Shown here: piece by piece, positions 51,896 to 61,287 of the stretch
Position numbering within the stretch: position 1 is the stretch's first letter
Layout: each line of letters opens with the position of its first letter
Assembly (NCBI RefSeq): GCF_042429435.1
Contig: NZ_JBHMAF010000166.1
Origin: Ectobacillus funiculus
GTDB lineage: Bacteria; Bacillota; Bacilli; Bacillales; Bacillaceae_G
DNA length: 64,000 nucleotides
Strand: one strand, 5' to 3'
Notes under the pieces: model-generated
What the model was told of the DNA's origin: nothing
Databases searched by the model: none
What the model saw: the letters and a program-made list of their open reading frames with translations, nothing else
Made by a program: the position numbers and the translations under genes

Positions 51896-52411
51896 CTACA
51901 TTATACAAGGATAATTGGTTGTTAAAAAAGCAGCTAATTGTTTACTCTTTTGTTTTCTTTCTTTGCGTGTTCTTGCCCGCTCTGGTGCGGTTTCATGCAA
52001 TTTTTTTTCTTCTTCTGTTTCCGGAATGACTTGTGGAACATATGTGGGACGTTTATGTTGATCAAGTGCGACAAATGTTAATAGTGCAGTTGCTGCAATC
52101 TTACGTTCACCACTTTTTAAATCTTCAGCAATGATTTTCACAAAAACCTCCATAGATGATGTCCCTGTCCATGTCACATATGATTCAAAACAGACCGAAT
52201 CTGTTGTACGAATAGGATATAGGAAGTCAACTGAGTCAGTTGAAGCAGTTACACATTCCCTGCGACTATGACGAGCTGCAGAAATAGATGCTACCTGATC
52301 TACATCACTCATTAGTCGTCCTCCAAATAATGTATTGTGATTGTTTACGTCATTTGGAAATACACGACTTGTTCGTATCACTCGTGATTCTTTGCAATAT
52401 TTTGCTTCCAT
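51896..52411 (-). CDS. Acyl-CoA thioesterase, hotdog fold (YkhA-like)
   Basis: A 171-residue hotdog-fold protein of the 4HBT/acyl-CoA hydrolase type: VFPNDVNNHNTLFGGRLMSD (~17-36, catalytic Asn/Asp and Gly-Gly helix) and FVALDQHKRPTYVPQVIPET (~113-132). It hydrolyses acyl-CoAs in the cytoplasm, and many members prefer short or medium chains. Two small stretches of charged residues form the C-terminal tail. ATG 52411 is followed upstream by a GGGAGAT site. It stands 90 bp downstream of odhB on the same strand and may be read through from it. Confidence 0.9.
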   Translation of the reverse strand: MEAKYCKESRVIRTSRVFPNDVNNHNTLFGGRLMSDVDQVASISAARHSRRECVTASTDSVDFLYPIRTTDSVCFESYVTWTGTSSMEVFVKIIAEDLKSGERKIAATALLTFVALDQHKRPTYVPQVIPETEEEKKLHETAPERARTRKERKQKSKQLAAFLTTNYPCIM

Positions 52412-52502
52412 ACATCTATCTCCCTAAATGATCTGAAACAGCTGACCCTATATTGTAAGCACTTTGCGAATGAGTCTTACTTGACCCCGCCTTATAAAAT
52501 CC

Positions 52503-53738
52503 TTAGCCTTCTAATAATAACGATTCCGGATCTTCTAATAACTCTTTGACAGTGGTCAGGAAACTAACGGCTTCTTTCCCGTCCACAATCCGGTGGTCGT
52601 AAGAGAGGGCAATATACATCATCGGACGGTTTTCCATTCGTTCGTTATCAATGGCCACTGGTCTTGTTTGAATTTTATGCATACCGAGAATCCCCACTTG
52701 TGGGCTGTTTAAGATTGGCGTTGACATTAAGGAACCAAATACCCCACCATTTGTAATAGTAAATGTACCGCCTTGCAGTTCTTTTAAAGTAAGGGCATTG
52801 TCACGTGCTTTTGTACCGAGATGGCCGATTTCTCGCTCGATTTCGGCAAACGTTTTCTCATTTGCCTCGCGAACAACTGGTACGACTAATCCTTCCGGAG
52901 CGGCTACGGCGATGCCGATATCATAAAATTTCTTCACAACGATCTCATCATCCTGGATTTCGGCGTTTAACAGTGGGAACTGCTTTAGGGCTGCTACAAC
53001 CGCCTTTGTAAAGAAAGACATAAACCCGAGACGGACACCGTGCTTTTCATAGAATGCGTCTTTCCGTTTTTTCCGTAATTCCATCACGGCAGACATATCG
53101 ACTTCATTAAACGTTGTCAGCATGGCAGCTGTATGCTGTACTTCGACGAGACGTTTCGCGATGGTTTGGCGGCGGCGTGACATTTTTACGCGCTCAATCG
53201 GTTTGTTGAACTCTTCCACCTGTTTTGGCGCAGCCGGTTTCTCCTCTTTCGGGGCTGCAGCCGTCACAGGCGCCGAGTGCGATGCAGATGCCTGTGTATG
53301 GGCTGTAACATCTACCGAACGGATTCGTCCAAGCGGATCGCTGCTTTGGACAGCATGTAAGTCAATGCCCAGCTCTCTTGCACGCTTTCTTGCAGCCGGT
53401 GATGCAACAATACGCTTCACTGGAGCGTCTGGCTGGCTTGCCGCCTCCTCCGCCGGTTTTACAGTCGGAGCCGCCGGGGCGGACACCACGGTGCCTTCTG
53501 ATACATTCTCCTCTAGGATGGCGATGACATCTCCTACCTCCACCGTGTCACCGGGTTGCTTTAACACTTGTGTGACCACCCCTGTGTAATCAGCGTTCAC
53601 TTCAATATTGACCTTGTCAGTTTCCAATTCAACGACGCTTTCTCCTTTGTTGATTGTATCACCGACCTTGACCAGCCACTGTGAGATTGTTCCTTCTGAA
53701 ATAGATTCAGCAAGCTCAGGTACTTTAATTTCAATCAT
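52503..53738 (-). CDS. odhB: 2-oxoglutarate dehydrogenase E2 (dihydrolipoyl succinyltransferase)
   Basis: A 411-residue E2 with three parts: lipoyl domain (Lys42 in ELETDKVNIEV), Pro/Ala/Glu-rich linkers around a peripheral subunit-binding domain (VASPAARKRARELGIDLHAV, ~125-144), and the catalytic domain ending in SYDHRIVDGKEA (catalytic His ~382). It transfers succinyl groups to CoA. ATG 53738 with GGGAGG upstream replaces a longer possible frame. It lies 102 bp behind odhA in the usual order. Confidence 0.96.
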   Translation of the reverse strand: MIEIKVPELAESISEGTISQWLVKVGDTINKGESVVELETDKVNIEVNADYTGVVTQVLKQPGDTVEVGDVIAILEENVSEGTVVSAPAAPTVKPAEEAASQPDAPVKRIVASPAARKRARELGIDLHAVQSSDPLGRIRSVDVTAHTQASASHSAPVTAAAPKEEKPAAPKQVEEFNKPIERVKMSRRRQTIAKRLVEVQHTAAMLTTFNEVDMSAVMELRKKRKDAFYEKHGVRLGFMSFFTKAVVAALKQFPLLNAEIQDDEIVVKKFYDIGIAVAAPEGLVVPVVREANEKTFAEIEREIGHLGTKARDNALTLKELQGGTFTITNGGVFGSLMSTPILNSPQVGILGMHKIQTRPVAIDNERMENRPMMYIALSYDHRIVDGKEAVSFLTTVKELLEDPESLLLEG

Positions 53739-53840
53739 GTCCGATTTCCTCCCTATTTTTCTTAAGCTGCACACTATATGAAATGCTTTGTTTAGGATTT
53801 TATACTTCTCTTCATGCTTTACTAAAAACCAGCCTTACGC

Positions 53841-56708
53841 CTAGTTGCACAGGACGCTGCTCTGCTTCAATGCGTGTTTCACGATGCGGTCCTGCTCTTT
53901 TTTATGGAGCGCCGGGTCACCGCCTGAAGGGCTTGAACGGTCCGGGCGTCCGATATAGCCGACCTTGATTCTGCTTGCCGCAAGGTCATAGAGGGTTGGC
54001 GCAATGAAATGCCATGCTCCCATATTTTTTGGTTCTTCCTGCACCCATACAAGTTCCTCAAGATTTGGATAGCGCTTGATGGCGGCTTCGATTTTTTCTT
54101 TCGGGAACGGATACAACTGTTCTACACGAAGAATATGGATTTCATCGAGCTGCGGCTGTTCGCCTGCTGCATCCACCGCCGCAGCCAGGTCGATTGCCAT
54201 CTTGCCCGTCGTTAAGATTAAGCGTTTGACTTTCTCCGCTTTCCCGCCAAGTTTTGGCTGTTCCAACATCGTTTGGAAGCACTGGCTGCTTAGTTCTTCA
54301 GCCGGTGAAGCAGTAAGCGAGTTGCGGAGCAGACTTTTCGGTGTCATGATTACGAGCGGACGCACATACTCCGTTTCCAGTGAAGCAGCCTGACGGCGTA
54401 AAATATGGAAGTATTGAGCGGCGCTCGTTAAGTTTGCGACTGTCCAGTTGTTTTCGGCTGCCAGCTGCAGGAAGCGTTCCGGACGGGCACTGGAATGCTC
54501 CGGCCCTTGCCCTTCATACCCATGAGGAAGCAAGAGCACCAATCCGGATTTCTGACCCCATTTAGCCCGGCCTGCTGAGACGAACTGGTCGAACAGTGCC
54601 TGCGCCGTGTTGGCGAAATCGCCGTACTGGGCTTCCCATAGCACCAATGTTTCCGGCGCAAATACGTTGTAGCCGTATTCAAATCCGACAACCGCCGCCT
54701 CTGACAGCGGACTGTTATGGATGGCAAATGAAGCTTTTGCCTGCGGCAGGCGGTGTAGAGGTGAATACGTTTCATTCGTTTCTGAATCATGCAGGACGAT
54801 ATGGCGCTGAGCGAACGTTCCACGCTCAGAATCCTGCCCGGTGAGGCGAATCGGTTTGCCGTCCTGCAGAATCGTCGCAAGTGCAAGCGCTTCGGCCAAG
54901 GCCCATTCCACTTTGCCGCCTTCCTCAAGCGCGCTTTCGCGGCGTTCCAGTATTTTCTTCAGTTTTGGATACACATGAAATGTTTCCGGCCACTGAAGCA
55001 GGTCACGGTTTAATTGGCGGAGCGTATCTGCCGGAACCCCCGTTTTCATCAAACTCGGGATGCCCTGAACAATCACGTCTGGCACCGGTGCATCGTCCCG
55101 GTCTTCTTTTTCCCCGTTGGCTACCAGGTCGTACTCGGCCTGTAGCACCGCCTGGATCTCATTGTTAATTCGTTCTACCTCCGCCTGGCTGAGCATGCCG
55201 CTCTCCTGTAGTTGAGCTGCATACAGCGCCCGTACTGTCGGATGTTTTGTAATTTCCTTGTATACCTGCGGCTGTGTAACCATTGGGTCATCCATTTCGT
55301 TATGCCCAAACCGGCGATAGCCGACAAGGTCAATCAAGAAATCCTTCTTGAAGCGAACGCGGTACTGATAAGCGAGGTAAGCCGCTGCTAGACAGGCTTC
55401 CGGATCGTCGGCATTCACATGGACAATTGGGATCTCATAGCCTTTTGCTAGGTCACTCGCATATCTCGTAGAGCGAGAGTCATGGCTGTCTGTCGTAAAA
55501 CCGACAAGGTTATTTGCAATAATATGGATCGTTCCGCCAGTTTGATAGCCTTTTAATCCACCCAAATTTAGCGTTTCGGCCACAATTCCCTGTCCAGGGA
55601 AGGCGGCGTCACCATGCACTAGGATAGCAAATGCTTCATTCACATTCTGTTCCGGATAACCCGGGTTGCTCCGGTTCTCCTGGGCAGCTCTTGTATAGCC
55701 CTCTACGACCGGATCGACGAATTCAAGGTGGCTCGGGTTGTTCGCTAACGTGATACGTGTCACATGAGCTTGTGAATCTTCAACCACCCGGTTTCGGCCT
55801 AAGTGGTACTTCACATCTCCTGTCCAACCTTCTGTAACCACAACTTTAATGTTGTCGGCTACCGGAAGCGGCTTTCTGGCTGCGTGAAGGAACTCTGCGA
55901 AAATATTGTTGTACGGTTTTTCCAGTACGTGCGCCAGTACGCTTAAGCGGCCACGGTGTGCCATCCCGATCATGACATGTCCCGCGCCGTCTCCATTGCC
56001 GTTGCGGATGACTTCGTCGAGAATCGGGACGAGCGTGTCCACCCCCTCAATGGAAAAGCGCTTTTGACCGACGAATGTTTTATGCAAAAACTGTTCAAAC
56101 CCTTCGACTGCTGTCAGCCGCTTTAGCAAGCTAATTTGTTCTTCCTTCGAGAAGGAGCGCGACAAATAGCCTTTTTCAATCATTTGCGTCAACCAAACTT
56201 TTTCTTCCTTCGTATGTACATGGGAAAATTCGTAGGCTAACGTACTTGTGTAAAGCTCTTTTAACCGCTGAACCGCGTCAGCAGCTGTGTTGATGCCTTT
56301 CGGCGCATTCTCCCAGACCACCGATGATGGTATCGCTTTCAAATCTTCTTCTGTCAGGTCATATTTATTAAGATGGAAGAGCACTTCCTCTTTGTTCTTT
56401 TCTCCAAGCGGATTTATGGATGCGGCCAGATGCCCGTGAGCTCGAATATCTTCGAGCAGTTTCGCTACCTGAAGTACTTTTTTCATATATGCCGTATTGT
56501 TAGAGATAACAGATCCAGGTTCGATATCTTCTTTTATATGACTTGTCTCAAAAGATAGAGGTGATCCCCATGTAAGAAAAAGCTCTTTCAATTCTGGATC
56601 AACATTCTCATCACCGTTCTCATGTCGCTCATATTGTTCCATCACATAGCCAAGGTTTGGGCCATGAAAGTTTCGCCATGGACTTTTTTGGTTTTCCTGT
56701 ATTCCCAT
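53841..56708 (-). CDS. odhA: 2-oxoglutarate dehydrogenase E1
   Basis: A 955-residue thiamine-dependent E1: HRGRLSVLAHVLEKPYNNIF (251-270), ThDP motif GDAAFPGQG...NN (366-400), and the transketolase-type C-terminal half (LLLPHGYEGQGPEHSSARPE). It decarboxylates 2-oxoglutarate and passes succinyl to OdhB. As the hydroxyproline route ends in 2-oxoglutarate, this TCA-cycle enzyme completes its use. GC content is visibly higher than in the flanking catabolic genes. ATG 56708 has GGGGG about eight bases upstream. A divergent LysR gene starts 180 bp away. Confidence 0.97.
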   Translation of the reverse strand: MGIQENQKSPWRNFHGPNLGYVMEQYERHENGDENVDPELKELFLTWGSPLSFETSHIKEDIEPGSVISNNTAYMKKVLQVAKLLEDIRAHGHLAASINPLGEKNKEEVLFHLNKYDLTEEDLKAIPSSVVWENAPKGINTAADAVQRLKELYTSTLAYEFSHVHTKEEKVWLTQMIEKGYLSRSFSKEEQISLLKRLTAVEGFEQFLHKTFVGQKRFSIEGVDTLVPILDEVIRNGNGDGAGHVMIGMAHRGRLSVLAHVLEKPYNNIFAEFLHAARKPLPVADNIKVVVTEGWTGDVKYHLGRNRVVEDSQAHVTRITLANNPSHLEFVDPVVEGYTRAAQENRSNPGYPEQNVNEAFAILVHGDAAFPGQGIVAETLNLGGLKGYQTGGTIHIIANNLVGFTTDSHDSRSTRYASDLAKGYEIPIVHVNADDPEACLAAAYLAYQYRVRFKKDFLIDLVGYRRFGHNEMDDPMVTQPQVYKEITKHPTVRALYAAQLQESGMLSQAEVERINNEIQAVLQAEYDLVANGEKEDRDDAPVPDVIVQGIPSLMKTGVPADTLRQLNRDLLQWPETFHVYPKLKKILERRESALEEGGKVEWALAEALALATILQDGKPIRLTGQDSERGTFAQRHIVLHDSETNETYSPLHRLPQAKASFAIHNSPLSEAAVVGFEYGYNVFAPETLVLWEAQYGDFANTAQALFDQFVSAGRAKWGQKSGLVLLLPHGYEGQGPEHSSARPERFLQLAAENNWTVANLTSAAQYFHILRRQAASLETEYVRPLVIMTPKSLLRNSLTASPAEELSSQCFQTMLEQPKLGGKAEKVKRLILTTGKMAIDLAAAVDAAGEQPQLDEIHILRVEQLYPFPKEKIEAAIKRYPNLEELVWVQEEPKNMGAWHFIAPTLYDLAASRIKVGYIGRPDRSSPSGGDPALHKKEQDRIVKHALKQSSVLCN

Positions 56709-56888
56709 TCACAATACCCCCAGGATTTGTACTTCTTCTACATTGTTTTGTATACAATTATTTAAAGAAGTAATTATCAATTGCTTAAGGCTAAGGATAA
56801 TGCAATAATTGGGATAAATAAAATGCTAAAAAATTATAAGTACTTATAAAAAAGTTTTATATGATACAGATTCTTGGGGGAGAGAGTA

Positions 56889-57773
56889 ATGGATTACCGG
56901 GATTGGGAGATACTGAAGGTTCTCTATAGTCAAAAAAATCTAACGAAAGCAGCCCGGCTTTTGTTTATTACGCAACCTGCATTAACCAATCGTTTAAAGC
57001 ATATGCAGGAGGAATTAGGTGTTAAAATCGTAACCCGTGAAAGCAGAGGAATTCACTTTACCCCACAAGGAGAATATCTTGTCCATTGTGCTGAGGAAGC
57101 CCTTGCTCATTATCAAAAAATAAAAGAAAATGTCCTCAATATGAGTCATGATGAAAGTAATGTAATTGTAGGCACATTGAAATTAGGCGTATCCAATTTT
57201 TTTGCCAATTATGAGCTGCCTTATATTTTGAAATTGTTTAAAATGCGGTATCCTCATGTGGAGTTTAAAGTGATTACAGGATGGAGCAAGGATGTAACTC
57301 AGCTGATACACAATAAGGATGTTCATATCGGCTTTGTTCGAGGGAACTATGGCTGTAGGGGATTATTGAAGCAGCTATTATTTGAAGAAACAATATGCAT
57401 TGCATCAAAGGAAAAGATTGATATTACCGATCTCCCTCACCTTCCTAGAATTGATTATAAAGGGGACTACCTATTAAAATCATTAATTGATAATTGGTGG
57501 GCCGAAAACTATGCAGAGGCGCCTTTTATCAGTATAGAAGTTGACCAAGTTGATACTTGTAAGGAAATGGTTATCAATGGTTTAGGCTATGGCATCTTGT
57601 CCAGTAGGATGTTTACCGAGATAGAAGAATTATATAAGGTTGACTTAACGGATCAAACAGGGAAGTCTATCTTACGAAAAACGTGGATGTATTATCATGA
57701 GGAATCCTTAGAATGGAATGTCGTTGAGGCTTTCGTAAATTTTATAGAAAATTTTAATTGGAAAGAAAATTAA
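56889..57773 (+). CDS. LysR-family transcriptional regulator (divergent to odhAB)
   Basis: A 294-residue LysR regulator: N-terminal HTH (NLTKAARLLFITQPALTNRL, ~17-36) and an effector domain from VGTLKLGVSNFFANYELPYI (~92). ATG 56889 follows GGGGGAGAG; an in-frame TTG at 56874 is too far upstream of nothing to be preferred. Divergent arrangement with odhA across 180 bp is the classic LysR layout, so control of odhAB is possible. The effector is unknown; citrate- or dicarboxylate-responsive CcpC-like proteins are relatives to compare. Confidence 0.9.
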   Translation: MDYRDWEILKVLYSQKNLTKAARLLFITQPALTNRLKHMQEELGVKIVTRESRGIHFTPQGEYLVHCAEEALAHYQKIKENVLNMSHDESNVIVGTLKLGVSNFFANYELPYILKLFKMRYPHVEFKVITGWSKDVTQLIHNKDVHIGFVRGNYGCRGLLKQLLFEETICIASKEKIDITDLPHLPRIDYKGDYLLKSLIDNWWAENYAEAPFISIEVDQVDTCKEMVINGLGYGILSSRMFTEIEELYKVDLTDQTGKSILRKTWMYYHEESLEWNVVEAFVNFIENFNWKEN

Positions 57774-57841
57774 GTAATGAGGGGGTACATAAAACTAATA
57801 GCTTCCGAACATACTAATAAAATGCTTTGGAGGTGGGTTTT

Positions 57842-58156
57842 ATGGATAAAAAAGACTTTCAAAAAATTTATAATGAGTACTTACAACAAGGAGAAGCCCA
57901 AGCTCAATTGGAAGGCGTTGAGAAGGCCGATTCAGGAGTAGAACAAATTGTTGCAGTTCGTAAAAATGATGAGGATGATATTATTGCTTTTAAAACAAGT
58001 CGAGGAAGAGAATTAGATTATCTTACTGCTCTTGATGAAGCAAAAGCAGGAAAGTTAGCTCACGTGGACGTGTTTCATAAATATGGAAGGGATATTATAC
58101 GTAGTGAACCAGATGGAATTAAAGAAAATAACTTAGATAACTTACCTTCTTTTTAA
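57842..58156 (+). CDS. DUF3892-containing hypothetical protein (104 aa)
   Basis: A small soluble acidic protein with a helical N-terminus (KKDFQKIYNEYLQQGEAQAQ) and a compact C-terminal region, VRKNDEDDIIAFKTSRGREL to DNLPSF, that fits the DUF3892 pattern seen in Bacillus. No function is known to me. GGAGG sits seven bases before ATG 57842, and a terminator follows at 58171. Confidence 0.75.
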   Translation: MDKKDFQKIYNEYLQQGEAQAQLEGVEKADSGVEQIVAVRKNDEDDIIAFKTSRGRELDYLTALDEAKAGKLAHVDVFHKYGRDIIRSEPDGIKENNLDNLPSF

Positions 58157-58170
58157 ACGGGTAAGCATCG

Positions 58171-58202
58171 AGAAGAGAATGTTAATCCGGATATTCTCTT
58201 CT
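58171..58202 (+). terminator. Terminator after the DUF3892 gene
   Basis: AGAAGAGAAT/ATTCTCTTCT stem, TT-rich end. Confidence 0.8.
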
Positions 58203-58286
58203 TTACTAATTTACTGTGATTTTCGTAAACTTGCTGTAGGAAAACTATCAGTTATTCAATGATGGGCTTTAGTCGAGATACGTGTA

Positions 58287-58331
58287 AAAACGGGTCATAA
58301 ATGGATTTTATTTCCATTGATGACCCGTTTG
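58287..58331. terminator. Bidirectional hairpin between convergent genes
   Basis: AAACGGGTCA/TGACCCGTTT stem with an inner AATGGA/TCCATT pairing. It serves the minus-strand MFS gene and possibly the plus strand. Confidence 0.8.
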
Positions 58332-58376
58332 TATTATGTGGCAGAATCATCTTTTCAACTATCGACCGTAGTTCAA

Positions 58377-59570
58377 TTATTTTTTCTCTGTTGCATAATA
58401 AATCATCGCAATGGTCGGTAAAGCTATTCCAATTAACAATGCTGCTTTCCAGCCACCCGTGGCGTATGCCCATCCTCCTGTCGAAGAACCTATAGCTCCG
58501 CCAGCAAAAAAGATTGCCATGTATAAACCATTAAGCCGGCTTCGAAACTCTGCTCCCAATGAGAAAATAGCGCGCTGACCAAGGACTAGATTAGCAGAAA
58601 CTCCCATGTCTAAAAGAATGGCCGAAACTACCAAGGTTACTAATGCTGCTGTTGAGCCACTTTGGGCCATAAGGGGTAGAATTACAGAAATGATCACTAA
58701 AGCTAACGCCAATCCTGTAGCTGGCCGAGACCAGCCTCTATCAGCAAGACGGCCTGCTACAGGTGCAGCTACCGCCCCAGACACTCCAACCAATGCGAAC
58801 AGCGCAACTTCTTTTTGGGAAAAATGGAAAGCCGGGCTGGTTAATAATAAAGGAACAGTTGTCCAGAACAAACTAAAAGTGCCGAATACACAAGAGTGAT
58901 AGATTGCTCTACGTTGCAGGACTGGTGTCGTTTTGAGTAAATGCAGCATAGAACTCAGCAGTGCTGGATATTGTGTTGTTGTCATCGGCTGCCTTGTAGG
59001 AAGCAACTTTGCTAATACAAGAGCCAGAACAAAAATCATTGCAGCGGATAAGATGAATATAGCGCGCCAGCCCATAAACTCCGCCACAATACTTGATACG
59101 GGACGAGCGAGCATGATACCGAGTAACAAACCGCTCATGACATTACCCACATTGCGGCCGCGTGTGGCATCGGGCGAAAGATGAGCTGCGTATGGTACGA
59201 GTATCTGGGCTGCGACTGAGCACAACCCGATAAACAGTGAAGCTGCAAGAAATAGTGAAGCGCTTTTGACCACTCCAGCAATCACCAACACGACTGCAGT
59301 GAGGAGCAACAATGTAGCAACAAGTTTTCGGTTTTCAAGGATATCTCCTAAAGGAACGATAAATAACAATCCGATTCCGTAACCAATTTGAGTTAGCGTC
59401 ACGATAAGGCCTGCTGCTCCAGAGGATAATCCAAGTGCAGCACTGATGGGTCCCACTAAAGGCTGCGCGTAATAGAGATTAGCAACAATCACGCCACAAG
59501 CGACGGCCAGAATGAGTGTAATCCACGACGAAATAGGTTTCTCCATTTTTTGTTTTGCGATTGAACTCAT
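58377..59570 (-). CDS. MFS transporter (drug/metabolite exporter type)
   Basis: A 397-residue protein with twelve helices. Motif A-like GYGIGLLFIVPLGDILENRK (~60-80) and the opening NLYYAQPLVGPISAALGL match the YnfM/YtbD-like exporter group. ATG 59570 follows GGGGGAGAG. It lies 76 bp after a TetR gene on the same strand, with a copy of the putative TetR operator between them, so a drug- or metabolite-responsive efflux module is likely. The substrate is unknown. Confidence 0.9.
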   Translation of the reverse strand: MSSIAKQKMEKPISSWITLILAVACGVIVANLYYAQPLVGPISAALGLSSGAAGLIVTLTQIGYGIGLLFIVPLGDILENRKLVATLLLLTAVVLVIAGVVKSASLFLAASLFIGLCSVAAQILVPYAAHLSPDATRGRNVGNVMSGLLLGIMLARPVSSIVAEFMGWRAIFILSAAMIFVLALVLAKLLPTRQPMTTTQYPALLSSMLHLLKTTPVLQRRAIYHSCVFGTFSLFWTTVPLLLTSPAFHFSQKEVALFALVGVSGAVAAPVAGRLADRGWSRPATGLALALVIISVILPLMAQSGSTAALVTLVVSAILLDMGVSANLVLGQRAIFSLGAEFRSRLNGLYMAIFFAGGAIGSSTGGWAYATGGWKAALLIGIALPTIAMIYYATEKK

Positions 59571-59611
59571 AGAAGACTCTCCCCCCAATTGTTATGTAAG
59601 TCATATTTATC

Positions 59612-59625
59612 GGAACGATCATTCC
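59612..59625. promoter_or_regulatory. Putative TetR operator 1
   Basis: GGAACGATCATTCC, extended by C/G flanks to CGGAACGATCATTCCGG, a near-perfect palindrome in front of the MFS gene. It is related to 60263-60276. Confidence 0.65.
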
Positions 59626-59646
59626 GGTAATATTAAAAAAATGTAT

Positions 59647-60222
59647 TTAGAGCATCTCAATTACAGTATTCATCATGTCATAGGTAACTTTTTTGTCGGT
59701 TTTCACCTTGGACACTACACTGATACTATGATTGAGGTTAAGCAATAGGTGTGATAGAGCCTTAATATCTTTCTTAGGGTCGATTTCTCCCGCCAGCTGT
59801 CCTTTACTTAAAAGTTCATAGAAAGACTGTTCCAATTCTTCAAAACCGTCTTGTATCAATTTACGTAGTTGTTCATCCGGTGAATCCAGACCAATGGTTG
59901 CGTTTGTAATCAAGCACCCTTTGGGCAAATCATCATCAAACGCGGAAGTAATATGCTGATCAAAATACTGCCGTATTCCAACTTTCGCAGACGGCGCATT
60001 TACCAAGAGATTCCGTTTATTTTGCCTGACTTTTTTGTAATGGTGTATTGCTTCAACATAAAGTGTTTGTTTGTCCACGAAGGTTTCGTACAAACTTGAT
60101 CTGCTTAACTCCATAGCTTTTAACAAATCCGGTATACTTGTCGCATCGTAACCTTTTTCCCAAAAAACTAACATTGCCTTATGGAGTACGCGCTCCTTAT
60201 CAAACTCTTTTGAACGTCCGAT
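59647..60222 (-). CDS. TetR-family repressor with an apparent ATC start
   Basis: The TetR DNA-binding domain is complete only if translation begins near 60222: GRSKEFDKERVLHKAMLVFW then EKGYDATSIPDLLKAMELSR. AAAGGAGG lies seven bases before the codon at 60222, but that codon is ATC, not ATG, GTG or TTG. The first ATG (60174) would cut off helix 1 and has no ribosome site. Either a rare ATC start is used or the start codon has mutated. The ~190-residue protein probably represses itself and the MFS gene through the two GGAACGAT palindromes. Confidence 0.8.
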   Translation of the reverse strand: MGRSKEFDKERVLHKAMLVFWEKGYDATSIPDLLKAMELSRSSLYETFVDKQTLYVEAIHHYKKVRQNKRNLLVNAPSAKVGIRQYFDQHITSAFDDDLPKGCLITNATIGLDSPDEQLRKLIQDGFEELEQSFYELLSKGQLAGEIDPKKDIKALSHLLLNLNHSISVVSKVKTDKKVTYDMMNTVIEML

Positions 60223-60262
60223 GGTTAATTCCTCCTTTCAATAAGAACAGTATAGTATTTCT

Positions 60263-60276
60263 GGAACGATTAGTCC
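60263..60276. promoter_or_regulatory. Putative TetR operator 2
   Basis: GGAACGATTAGTCC within TGGAACGATTAGTCCA, ~40 bp before the TetR start. It shares GGAACGATNANTCC with operator 1. Confidence 0.65.
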
Positions 60277-60531
60277 AGTATAGTTACTTCTTTAAATGAA
60301 AATCCCTCAATTTTCCACCGAGTTTAGAAAGGTATTTTTACTTGTTTTAAAGGGATCCTGATGCCAGAACTCCTTTGAAAAATATTTTTCAATCAAACAG
60401 AAAGATTGTCATTTTAATATTCCAGTTTTTTGTTTTCTGTCGAAATCTTACATTTCTCTGTGATAGAATGTTGTCGAATATCAAAATGGTAAAACAAACC
60501 ATTTTATCAAAAAATAGAAAGGGGAATGGTT

Positions 60532-61014
60532 GTGAAGAAGGGATTACATGTAGGGATTCTATTTTTGCTTATCTTTGGTCTATTTAATGTGGCACCAATG
60601 TCAAAAGCATTTGCGCTATCTTATGATGGTTCAAACCCTGTTTCCACAGGTTGTGCAAATGATGCAGTCACAAAATCCTATAGCTATATTAGTGATAGTC
60701 ACGATAATGTTTATGGAAAAGTGGAGCTAAAATGGAGTGCGAAGTGTAAAACATCTTGGGGTAAAATAACGCTTTATCATGCCGCTCCGTACGATAACGG
60801 TGCTTACTATGCGAATGCAGTGGTGTATAGTTACACTAGTAGTGGGACTTACAGAACGAGATATACTTGTGGTAGTAGTGGTGGTAACGGAGCGATAATG
60901 AAAGGTCAAACCTCCTGCTATACTGCTCAAGTGTATAATGGTGCTGGGTATATAGCCAAGGCTAAAGGGTATATCAATTGGGATATAGCCTCAGGAACGA
61001 CTGGTTGGTATTAA
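60532..61014 (+). CDS. Secreted YjfA-like protein (DUF2690)
   Basis: A 160-residue protein with a clear signal peptide (MKKGLHVGILFLLIFGLFNV, cleavage near AFA-LS at ~27) and a mature domain with paired cysteines (GCANDA, KCKTSWGK, CGSS, TSCYTAQVYNG), the DUF2690/YjfA pattern. The mature form is small, Tyr/Ser/Gly-rich and probably disulfide-bonded. The role is unknown; Streptomyces relatives occur near peptidoglycan-binding proteins. GTG 60532 is chosen because AAAGGGG lies seven bases before it; the in-frame ATG at 60526 is too close. Confidence 0.85.
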   Translation: MKKGLHVGILFLLIFGLFNVAPMSKAFALSYDGSNPVSTGCANDAVTKSYSYISDSHDNVYGKVELKWSAKCKTSWGKITLYHAAPYDNGAYYANAVVYSYTSSGTYRTRYTCGSSGGNGAIMKGQTSCYTAQVYNGAGYIAKAKGYINWDIASGTTGWY

Positions 61015-61238
61015 TCTGCGAATAAATTTTGCGTCTTTCAGCAAAATGAGACTGAGAAATTATAACTCTGATAATCTATCTAGTTTGTCTTGTTGCATAA
61101 TCGAGTGCAATCCTGTAGCAAGAATTGTGCTCGTTCTTTATCAAAAATAGGCGAGAATACCCCTTCCTTCAACCGAAGGAAGTCCCCTTGCGAGAAAAGA
61201 ACCTGAAGGGCAAAGCCTAGTGAGTAGGGAGGGGGATG

Positions 61239-61287
61239 AATCGCCTTCGCCTAAGAGCGGGACTCGCCAATCGGCGAGTTTTCTTTA
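61239..61287. repeat. Dispersed element, partial copy D
   Basis: ATCGCCTTCGCCTAAGAGCG and the hairpin ACTCGCCAATCGGCGAGT plus TTTCTTTA match the 3' third of copies A-C. The 5' part is absent or too diverged. It overlaps the end of the FUSC gene. Confidence 0.75.

Noticed and set aside
53122..53589. Long open frames opposite odhB and odhA
   Set aside because: They are antisense shadows produced by the higher GC content of the odh genes.
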